A stretch of 64,000 nucleotides of DNA from Pelecanus crispus (taxonomy: Eukaryota; Chordata; Aves; Pelecaniformes; Pelecanidae). Below, piece by piece: positions 34,601 through 42,013 of the stretch. The position numbers and the translations under genes were made by a program. The stretch is from assembly GCF_030463565.1 (NCBI RefSeq), contig NC_134660.1, positions 3,795,501 to 3,859,500 on the forward strand. Reading direction: 5' to 3'. Each line of letters starts with the position of its first letter. The stretch's first letter is position 1. The notes beneath the pieces are model-generated. The model was given only the letters and a program-made list of their open reading frames with translations. It was not told where the DNA came from and searched no databases.

Positions 34601-37600
34601 CATCTCAATGTTAAGAAGCTTCAGGCTTAATGCCTCCTTTAGACAAACTGGTGCGGCTCATTTGTGCTTGTCTGCTGACTTGGAAAGTCAGCAGCACACT
34701 TTAAGCTGATGCCTCTTCATAACTCGGGGGCTCATAGTTATTCTGATTTACAGCTTTTGCAAAGTCTAGTCTCACGTAAAGCCCACAGGGATAGAGTTCC
34801 CCACAGTGTCCAAAATGGAGGCACTCAAAGAGTCTTTCACTATGTACTTCACGCTATATTTCATCACTTCCTGGAGTAAATGCTTATTTAAAATTAAAAT
34901 ATCAGAACTGTTCTTCCTGCGATGCCTATGAAAGGCGTAGCAGTGGTTGGAAGCTGGTATCTGGTGAAGCCTGGCAGCTGTGCTGACCCTTATGGCACCA
35001 TTCATGCGAATTCCTCACCTGCCCCTTATCTCCCGCTTCGATCAGTCCATTCATGGATCACCTACCACGATGGGGCTTTATGGCCAAGTTTGCAATATTG
35101 CAAAATATGTAATAAAACAATGAAATGGCACAGTGGAAGAAAAAGGTTTTATTGTCCTTCTTCACCTACGGGTTGACTCAGCAAGGTACACAGGTGTGTC
35201 CTTGAGAGATTATTCCAACATACAAAATCAAATGTTGCAATAGTCCATAGTGCTATTATACTAAAATTCCTGTGTTGAAACAGTGTCCGTGTAATTGGTG
35301 CTTTTCTGATTTCAGAGAAATCAGCCACACATAGTCTCCTCTAGCTCCTGCTTCCCTTATTTTCCAAGAAAAGCTTTAATCAACGTTGCCCTGGCACATG
35401 CGCAGAGGAAACAATTCATTCAGACTTTCCAGCCGTAAATATAATTGTGCATGCTCGCCCCCTCCTACAGGATGGTTTGTGCCTGTCTGCCCCTCGCAGA
35501 GCTGTATAAGCAAGACGGAACAGTGCTCTTGGACGGCCTGCACAGCCGGGACGTGTGGTTCTGTTGAAGCACACCCCGCAATCACATCCTTAAGCAATAG
35601 GGCACCAAAGCAAGTGATCCAGTCTGGCTTTCTCCCCGACAGCAGCATCTGTATTTATTTACAAACACCTTTGCATTCTTCCCTACCACAGAGAGAAAAA
35701 GCATTAAGGAAGCAAGAGAGGCACGCCATCCTGATGTCAGGAACACATTACTAAGCAGAATTTAGCCCGTATTTTAATCCACGGGTATTTTTTCCTCAGA
35801 GCCTAGCTCAGATACAGCCCCAGTCCACCTCCTGAGCAGTCCTGCATAGAGACAGCAACTAACACGGTAAATTCAGGTCTGACGAAGAGCTAAGCTTTTG
35901 GGTGTGCCCTGGGAGAGACTGCGGGGAGAACCTTAACCATAGCACGTGTCCTGTTAGAATATTTTAATACTCTAACAATTACTTGTACGCCCCTTTTACT
36001 GCGGGGAAGGGAGAGCTTGCAGCAGATCGTTGTTTCACAAAATCTCTCACAAAGTATTGCTGCAAGAACTGCTGCTGCTGGTACATAACAGGCAGACCTC
36101 GAGTTTTTGTATTGTGGAGTGGACAAAAGCTCGCACTCTCGCAGCTCTAAAGTAGAGGCGATGTAGTCAAAGCAAAGGGACATGAGGAATGGAAGCCTGC
36201 TAATCTCAGTCACTTGAAGCCAAGCTAGACAAGCCAAGCCAAAAATAAACCTTAGGGAACAACACTGCTTTAACAACAGGCAGTGGATTAGAACGGAACT
36301 GGCCAAGCTCTTTGCACTGCAGTCACTCTTCCTTAAAATAACCTGTACGACAACAAACTGGAAATATAAATGATAAAAGGTGGAGAACAGGGAAAAAAAA
36401 CCCCACAAACCTACAAAATTCATTTTATGGATTATCTTTAAAAAGCAACATTGCAATAGAAGGAATAACAGGGATCGCATTGTGTGAGCTGAGTTTGGAT
36501 TTCACAGCCTACTGCCTTGAGGCTACCGCCGTCCGTCGCACGGCCGACAGCCTCGCTGAGAGCGTACGTACTGAACGCCCCCGGGCGCGGGGAAGATGCG
36601 AAGCGAAGGGCCCAGCCAGAGCGAGAGCACGTGGCCTCACGGCTGGACAGTGGTGCCTGCAGCAGCTGCCGTCCTATATTAGAAGGCTCAAGTGCCAGCT
36701 GCCAGAAGAAAACTTACATTTTTATATTCGTTATCTGCTTCATACAGTCGCAATACAGACAGACATTTTGCTGTCCTCCCCAAAGCAGCATCTATACTTA
36801 AAATAACTGGGATACCTAATCGGACACGTAAAGCCCAAGCCCAGGCTTATTTTAGCCGCTCGGACTGCGCGCATCACCAGGCGCCTCGCCGCCGCCCGCG
36901 CCGCTCTCGAGGGCTGAGGCGCCATAGCCAAAGCTTTCTGCCTACGGATGCACGAAGAACCGCATCGCTCTCCTGCTTGCAATCAGCACAGGTAACGACT
37001 ACCCGGGCTACTTTTCTCCAAGGAAGGTTTTTTTTGTTTCTCTGAAAGCCAAATCACTTTTATAAATGATTTGGCTCAAAATTAGTTCCATACAGTTACC
37101 AACTGCCAGCTTCACATCACTGCATTTAACAGATTCTGGTAAAAATGGTGTAAAGGAAAACTTTAGATTTTTAGTAACAGGGCCTAGGATTTTTCAGCAT
37201 CTGCTTCTTTTAAGAGTGATCTATAGGCAGACATTATACTTTTACCCTGCAAAGGAGAAATCGGGTGTTAAGACACTATTAAAAATATTCTAAAAAGCTA
37301 ACAAAGAGATGCTCCTATGAACAAAATCACACAAATATATATATTGACACATACACACACACACGTATATGTGGTTTAAATTTGTTAGCATTTTTCATAC
37401 AGCTGGCTGATTGTTGTGAATTTATATTTCCAGTTTGCTCCCTTCTTAGGTTTGTTTCTCTTTTATTTCAAAAGTAACGCCAAGAACTGTAAATAAAATA
37501 ACAAAATAGCTAAATTTCTTAACTAAATGTGGTAGAGGCAGAGAATAAATAACGCATTTCATATTTTCACTTTCTTTTCTTTTCCCTTCTACATTGTTTA

Positions 37601-39668
37601 GGAAGATACTCCTAAGTTTTCAGTTGCCTTCATCTCTTAAACAAATGCTAACATATAGACAAGTACAAGACATTAATGAAAAAAATTTTCACCATTCAGG
37701 AAAATAATTTGACATAGTGGTGAATACAGAAAAACAAATGACAGTTTGCTTCAGAGGGCAAGCCTGCTTGTTGAAATTCTGGAAATGGGAGTCACCATGG
37801 GAGAAAGAAGTTCCCCATACCTGCAGCCTAAAATCATAAGCCAGAATATTAAAACATGCATTGAATTTCCCAGAGATTTCACTTGGACTCCGATTAGACG
37901 CTATGAGCTGTACAAAAAAAGGTACCTGCCTATACTCTAAAAACATGCGACAGGGTTTGCATTATCATTTCCTAGTTCGATATAACAGCAGGTGACCTCT
38001 TTCTGTCCAGTGCTGCGAGAGCACGGGTGACCTTCCCTTCCCCCAGGGTACCTGTGAACCCATTCTCCAAACACTCGGCTCCTGGCAAGTGTACTGGGAG
38101 AGCTTCTATGCAAATTCTTCAGGTTAGTGAGCTAAAAACATTATCAAACACGAGAAAGCCTAAAATTGAAAGTCTACCAGAAATCAGTTCCAAGGCAAAC
38201 GTATCCTATTGGCAGCTCAAGTTTTTTGGAAGATTTAAGGGAAACCAGTCTCAAGCATGTGTGCACATTAGATGACCGGCAACTAATACGTATTTTTCTG
38301 CTCTGATGCAACTTAGGTGAGCGTTTCAGTCCTGGAACAGCCTCTGCGTAATTCCTCCTGCATCCTGACAATCCTCTTGCTCCTGAATACCTGAATACTG
38401 CCTGATCCGTGTCATTTCGCTTCAGTTTGAAATGACCACAAAACATTTGATTTGGTTTTTTACCCTTAATAATCTTACTTATTTGGCAAATACGTTTTTG
38501 GAAGCTTCCAAAAAGAACTGTTTGACAGGATTGTCCTTCACTTGTGGTAAAATTAGGGGAAATAACCCTGCTCAAAATGCCATGCGTATTTTTATGTTAT
38601 TGTTGTTAAATATTTGTTAAGTACCTGTATCATAGTAAGTACTTTTATAGTTATCAAGAGTCTGTACTTGAGGATATGTTTTGAATTTTCTAGAAAATTG
38701 ATTATTTATAGTACTGGAATTGGAGCAAGTTCACCATACTGTTTAAAGCTAGTTTCACTTGGAATTAACGGGACTCCCTGGGATTTTAAGCTTTCTCTTC
38801 CTTGAAGTTAAGAGGCAAACCAATTTAGACAGCAAACTGAACAGCGTGTAAATTCCAGGAAGGTCCCTTCAAAGAATTATCGCAAAAAAGAAGGAGGAAA
38901 AAAAAAAAAGTTGAGAGAAGCACTTTGCTCCCCAAATTAAAAGAATAGTTTATTGTTTGTTTAAAAAGAAAAAACCCTCAACGTTCTGGCAAGCAACAAA
39001 GATAAGTGACAAATTAGCATAAAATTGAAGCAGCTACAAGTAGCCTGAAACAAAAATTGTGAGCAGGCAGGCGGGCCAGCTGCCAAGTTCCATTCATAAG
39101 CAAATACCCGCACAACAGCGCGAGCCCGGCGCCCGCACCCGCCCCAGGCAGAGGTTGGCAAATCTGGGGAAAAAACCCCAAACCCTTCCCGTTTGGAGCA
39201 AAGCGAGGGAGCAGCAGGCAGGTCCAGGGACGGGCGGCTGGAAGGCGAGCAAGCGGGCGCAGGGCAAGGGGAAGGAGCCTACCTTCGCTGAGCCACGTCT
39301 CCTGGAAGTGGCTCAAGTCCTGGAAGAGATCTGCGGGAAAAGCGGGAGGCGGCCGGCTCAGCCGAGCGCGGAGGGGCCGGGGGTGCTCGGCGCGGCGGGG
39401 AGGACCCGGGCCCTGCCCAGGAGCCTTCGCCCCCCCCCCGGCCGCCCCCCGCCGCCCCCTCCTTACCTCCCGAGTCCCGCGCCGGCAGCGAGCCCGGCTC
39501 CCCGGGTCTCTTCCCGGCGCCCGTCGGGGCTCCGCCGCCCGGAGCCGCCCGGCCCGGGAGGAGCAGATCAGCGGGGGGGCCCGGCCCGGAGCCCCCCGGC
39601 CCGGCGGAGCCGCCGCCGCTCACCGGGGGGAGGGTGAGGGGCACCTGCTGGTCCGGGTACCCCTTCAT
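22476..39668 (-). CDS. ETV4: ETV4 / PEA3 ETS-domain transcription factor, complete, 11 coding exons, 490 aa
   Basis: ETV4 is a nuclear activator of the PEA3 group (ETV1/4/5) that binds GGAA sites downstream of FGF/RAS-ERK signalling. Exons, 5' to 3' on the minus strand: 39668-39467, 39330-39283, 33713-33660, 29463-29337, 28717-28559, 28162-27918, 25316-25242, 25142-25074, 24692-24523, 23459-23358, 22697-22476. They join in phase to 1473 nt (490 aa plus stop; human, as I recall, 484). Seen: N-terminal DQQVP, acidic activation domain about 68-101, SUMO-type motifs IKKE (111-114), FKQE (240-243), IKQE (267-270 and 329-332), COP1-type VP motifs at 94-95 and 321-322, the ETS domain about 347-428 with recognition-helix Arg404 and Arg407, and C-terminus GKGYTY. 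The start is the first in-frame ATG after an in-frame stop (39705-39707), with G at -3. I see no damage. Confidence 0.97.
23358..23459 (-). CDS. ETV4: ETV4 coding exon 10: ETS recognition helix
   Basis: Exactly 34 codons, [20 protein letters not shown] then [14 protein letters not shown]. The two arginines that read GGA (R404 and R407 of this protein) are both present. Confidence 0.98.
24523..24692 (-). CDS. ETV4: ETV4 coding exon 9: ETS domain, N-terminal half
   Basis: [19 protein letters not shown], then the ETS start [20 protein letters not shown] and [15 protein letters not shown]. It carries a SUMO-type IKQE directly before the DNA-binding domain. Confidence 0.98.
25074..25142 (-). CDS. 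ETV4: ETV4 coding exon 8: second COP1-type motif
   Basis: [20 protein letters not shown] then [10 protein letters not shown] fits the acidic-x3-VP-acidic COP1 degron pattern known in PEA3 proteins. 69 nt, phases 2 and 1. Confidence 0.95.
25242..25316 (-). CDS. ETV4: ETV4 coding exon 7
   Basis: 24 full codons, [20 protein letters not shown] followed by EDTL. It aligns with the human TGCASMYLHTEGF region but is clearly more diverged than its neighbours. Acceptor CTGCAG and donor G|GTAAGA are good. Confidence 0.92.
25317..27917 (-). other. ETV4 intron 6
   Basis: 2.6-kb intron. It contains one CR1 (25658-25908) with a TSD; the rest is unique sequence with no recognised gene or ncRNA. Confidence 0.7.
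25658..25908 (-). mobile_element. CR1 LINE 3' end, minus sense, 9-bp TSD
   Basis: Reverse complement of a CR1 tail: AATCATAGAATTGTTTAGG, through the [15 protein letters not shown] region, to TTGAGGCCGTTTCC. TCATCTTAG flanks it at 25649-25657 and 25909-25917. It is in the same transcriptional orientation as ETV4. Confidence 0.93.
27918..28162 (-). CDS. ETV4: ETV4 coding exon 6: FKQEYHDP region
   Basis: 81 full codons, [20 protein letters not shown] to [13 protein letters not shown]. It contains YQRQMSEPC and the PEA3-family signature GFKQEYHDP, with two SUMO-type motifs (FKQE, IKQE). Confidence 0.97.
28163..28558 (-). other. ETV4 intron 5
   Basis: 396-bp GC-rich intron. Nothing recognised in it. 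Confidence 0.7.
28559..28717 (-). CDS. ETV4: ETV4 coding exon 5: Ser/Pro-rich region
   Basis: [20 protein letters not shown] to SSCGYLNEN. Proline- and serine-rich with several S/T-P sites of the ERK type. It is the less conserved middle of the protein. Confidence 0.96.
28718..29336 (-). other. ETV4 intron 4
   Basis: 619-bp intron. It is largely open on the minus strand in the frame of exon 5, but has no similarity to ETV proteins and is bounded by clean splice sites on both sides. Confidence 0.7.
29337..29463 (-). CDS. ETV4: ETV4 coding exon 4: SUMO-type motif
   Basis: [16 protein letters not shown] to GEQCLYA. IKKEP fits the consensus for a SUMO acceptor lysine (hydrophobic-K-x-E), adjacent to a Ser-Pro phosphorylation-type site. 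Donor AG|GTAACA. Confidence 0.96.
32508..33021. repeat. 225-bp duplicated sequence, copy 1, split by a CR1
   Basis: 13 bp at 32508-32520 and then 32803-33021 match 35370-35594 at about 95 % (11 substitutions and one 1-bp indel). A CR1 interrupts it. Several of the differences are CG in copy 2 against TG/CA here, as expected from CpG decay. The family is not recognised, and no terminal inverted repeat or LTR ends were found. Confidence 0.93.
32521..32802 (-). mobile_element. CR1 LINE 3' end nested in the duplicated sequence, 6-bp TSD
   Basis: Minus-sense CR1 tail beginning TAGAATCATAGAATCG and ending TAAGCCCATTTCCTCTCA. TAATCA occurs at 32515-32520 and 32803-32808. The intact TTTAATCAACG in copy 2 (35370-35594) is the pre-insertion sequence. 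Confidence 0.95.
33660..33713 (-). CDS. ETV4: ETV4 coding exon 3: activation domain and first COP1-type motif
   Basis: 54 nt encoding [17 protein letters not shown] between split codons. EQFVPD resembles the VP degron bound by the COP1 ubiquitin ligase in PEA3 proteins; its function here is inferred from the family. It is isolated between introns of 5.6 kb and 4.2 kb. Confidence 0.96.
34554..34605. repeat. tandem 2 x 26 bp, each with a 7-bp inverted repeat
   Basis: Units 34554-34579 and 34580-34605 differ at one base. Each contains GTTAATG-N-CATTAAC, a perfect palindrome around a single base, which is an A in unit 1 and a G in unit 2. TAAT cores suggest possible homeodomain binding; this is inference only. 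Confidence 0.95.
35370..35594. repeat. 225-bp duplicated sequence, copy 2 (intact, empty site)
   Basis: Starts AAAGCTTTAATCAACGTTGC and ends CGCAATCACATCCTTAAG. It keeps more CpGs than copy 1 and lacks the CR1. The flanks on both sides differ from copy 1, so the repeated unit is bounded at these positions. Confidence 0.93.
39283..39330 (-). CDS. ETV4: ETV4 coding exon 2: acidic activation domain
   Basis: Completes a split Asp and reads [16 protein letters not shown], the amphipathic acidic core of the PEA3 transactivation domain. It is only 48 nt and follows a 136-bp intron (39331-39466). Confidence 0.95.
39467..39668 (-). CDS. ETV4: ETV4 coding exon 1 (start codon)
   Basis: 67 codons plus one base, from [15 protein letters not shown] through a Gly/Pro/Ala-rich stretch to [16 protein letters not shown], then GTAAGG. 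DQQVP and the GK...PGSLP..DS pattern match human ETV4 as I recall it. An internal GTGAGC at 39623-39618 could act as an alternative donor. The in-frame upstream TGA at 39705-39707 rules out a longer N-terminus unless an upstream exon is spliced in. Confidence 0.88.
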
Positions 39669-40130
39669 CCCGCCCGGCCGCCCGCGGCGGGCACCGGCGC
39701 AGCCTCACGCCGGGGCTGCCGCCACCCGCCGGGAGCGGCGGGACAGCCCGCCCGACCCCCCCCAAAACTTGGGATACGGGGCGGGACCGAGCCCGCCGGC
39801 CCCCGGCCGGGACGAGCCCCCGCGCCGGGCCGGGACAGCGGGGCCCCGGCGCAGCGGCGGAGCCCGGGGAGCGCCGAGCGGAGCGGAGCGGAGCAGCCCC
39901 GGCCCGGTCCGGTCCGGTCAGGCCGTGGCGGGCCCGGGGGCGGCCGCCCATGAGCGCATCGCGCCGGCCGCCGGCTCGGCTGGGCCGCTCCTTTGTTTCA
40001 TTGAATTTGTGAATGAAGCCGTGGGCGGGGAGACGCCCGCCAATCCCAGCCGCCTTTGGCCCTGGCCCAGCGAGAAGTGGGCGGTGCTTTAGCCCTGGAG
40101 GCCAATCGGATCGCAGAGCTCGGGGATTCA
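39669..40130 (-). promoter_or_regulatory. ETV4: ETV4 5' UTR and proximal promoter
   Basis: Upstream of the ETV4 ATG. CCAAT boxes at 40040-40044 and 40102-40106 (ATTGG in gene orientation) and GC boxes GGGCGG at 40023-40028 and 40079-40084. No TATA box was identified. The transcription start probably lies between 39.7 and 40.0 kb (inferred). No other gene start is seen on the opposite strand. Confidence 0.6.
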
Positions 40131-40156
40131 TTCACGGCCGGGGCTCCCATTCATAA

Positions 40157-40176
40157 AAAAAAAAAAAAAAAAAAGT
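40157..40176. repeat. A20 homopolymer upstream of ETV4
   Basis: A run of 20 A within the edge of the CpG island. No SINE or retrocopy sequence precedes it, so it is a simple repeat. Confidence 0.85.
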
Positions 40177-40290
40177 TCATTGAGCAGGGCTGCAGCGGCG
40201 GGCTCTGCCTGCGCTTCCCGCCGCCCGCCCGGCGTGGCACACGAGCGGGCCTGCCCGTTCCCACGCAGGCTTGCAGTCGTTTTTAAAAAC

Positions 40291-41599
40291 AGCCTTCAAT
40301 GTTCAGGTCTCTTCGGGGGAAGTCCTTTAGGGTTCAAGAAGCTTCGGAAAAAAACCCCTCGCTCGTGCGTCTGGAGTGAAAATAATTAAAAAAAAAAACC
40401 ATTAAAGCCCTGGCTATCAAAATCAGCTTCACTCTTACAAATGTTAAGGGACAAGAACATAAAATAAAAATCCCGTCCTGGGATTTGCACGCCAAAAAAG
40501 GGGGCCTGCGTGCTTCCGTGCGTACCGGGTGCTGTCTGCTGCGCCACGTGCACGCATCCTGTTATCTGTTCAAATGTCTCCTTTAAAGTTCCATGATCAC
40601 GTTCAGCATTTATTGATTCTATCCTACAAAAGGTATCAGTAACAGCTGGGACGCGGCGATAACAAGGTAATCACTCGCTGAACGTCATCTCCTGGAAGAG
40701 AAGTAGATACTCAAGAGAAAATGAAGGAAAGGGGAAAGTTATCCCTAAGGCTAAATGGACGCTGTCCATTTTTGACATGTTTTCTCTATAGCTAACACCA
40801 CCAGCGTGAGCTACTGATATGCTTACTAGGAGAAGGGTATCTGTCATGCGGAATAACATGTTTAAGTATCCAGTCAATACATATTTTGATCTTTCTGCTG
40901 GCAGGCTACAGCTCCGGTGTTCCCAGGACCCCCCTCTGCCAGGAAACCTGACTGAAACGTGGTTCCGACCTGTCTATGGGAGCAGAACCAAAACGCGCCA
41001 GCTGTCAGGAGGTTTGCATCCAGCAACTGATCCCACATCCCCAAACGCCGTAGATGTGGGGTTAAATGCAGCACTGGAATTTAAACTTACTCTGGTTTGA
41101 GAAGATCACTGAAGCATACGAGTTAATCTTCTGAATTTTCAGTTTTCCTGAATTTGTTTCTGCTCCATATATTTTGTAACAATCTCTTCAGGCTGTTAAT
41201 TTTAATCCAGTTTTATGGGAGAACTGGAAGAGAATATTTCTCCTGGTTAGATTGTTATTAGGCAATTTATACTTACAAAGTCTAAATGTCAGCAGATGCT
41301 CATGCTTTGCACCTTTACCTATACACACCATAGCAAAATGGCAGTTTGACTCAGTTATTAGTGCTACATTTCCTGGTTAAGAGGTAATGGAACCTTTGTT
41401 ACTTTAGATGTGATTTCAGTATATGGCCGTGCTCTGAACTCTAAACCTGATGGGATTTTCTGCTGTAATATTTGTTTACTTTATGATGTTCTAATTTCCC
41501 ACCCAACTGGCAGTAATGGAACTGCTGATGTAGGAGGAGCCTTCGGTCTCAAGACGGTTGTCTTCTCCCTTCCCTGTCACTGTGGAGAGGGACTAGAGA
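40291..41599. other. intergenic upstream of ETV4
   Basis: No gene or repeat recognised. Unique AT-moderate sequence directly upstream of the promoter; proximal enhancers are possible but not shown. Confidence 0.6.
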
Positions 41600-42013
41600 C
41601 TCCCTAGAGCACAGGTCCTGTGCGGAGCGGCTGAGGGAGCCGGGGGTGTTCAGCCTGGAGAAGAGGAGGCTGAGGGGAGACCTCATCGCTCCCTACAGCT
41701 GCCTGACAGGAGGGGGCGGTGAGGTGGGGGTTGGGCTCTTCTCCCAAGTAACCAGCGACAGGACGAGAGGAAATGGCCTCAAGTTGTGCCAGGGGAGGTT
41801 TAGATTGGATATTAGGAAAAATTTCTTCACGGACAAGGTTGTCAAGCACTGGAACAGGCTGCCCAGAGAGGCGGTGGAGTCCCCACCCCTGGAGGGATTT
41901 AAAAGACGAATTTTAATTTTATCCGCTTAGGGATACGGTTTGGGGTTGACTTGGCAGTGCTAGGTTTGTGGTTGGACTCGATGATCTCAAAGGTCTTTTC
42001 TGATTCTATGATT
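41600..42013 (+). mobile_element. CR1 LINE 3' end, plus sense
   Basis: Contains CGGCTGAGGGAGCCGGGG, then the RT C-terminal coding remnant ([40 protein letters not shown]) and the 3' end GATTCTATGATTCC. The 5' limit is approximate. No target-site duplication was found. Confidence 0.92.

Larger units (their letters stand above)
33714..39282 (-). other. ETV4 intron 2
   Basis: 5.6-kb intron, the longest of the gene and next to the promoter. It contains a tandem 2 x 26-bp repeat (34554-34605), the intact duplicated sequence (35370-35594), and AT-rich, apparently non-repetitive sequence at about 37.0-38.9 kb. The right end, from about 39.05 kb, is part of the CpG island. Confidence 0.7.
39050..40290. 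promoter_or_regulatory. ETV4: CpG island over ETV4 promoter and first exons
   Basis: Very GC-rich with dense CG dinucleotides, including ETV4 exons 1 and 2. It contains G/C runs (about 39431-39439 and 39759-39765) and a GAGCG-type repeat at about 39878-39895. Typical of a developmental gene promoter. The boundaries are judged by eye. Confidence 0.8.

Noticed and set aside
34554..34605. HNF1 binding site interpretation of GTTAATG-N-CATTAAC
   Set aside because: The HNF1 consensus has one base between GTTAAT and ATTAAC; here the half-sites are three bases apart, so only a general homeodomain possibility was kept.
39059..40092. Long open frames on the plus strand across the CpG island (192 and 152 codons)
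   Set aside because: They are antisense to ETV4 exons and consist of Pro/Arg/Gly/Ala runs; the lack of stops follows from extreme GC content. No splice sites or domains support them.
40157..40176. Poly(A) run as the tail of a retrocopy or SINE
   Set aside because: No gene-like or SINE body precedes it and no flanking duplication was found.
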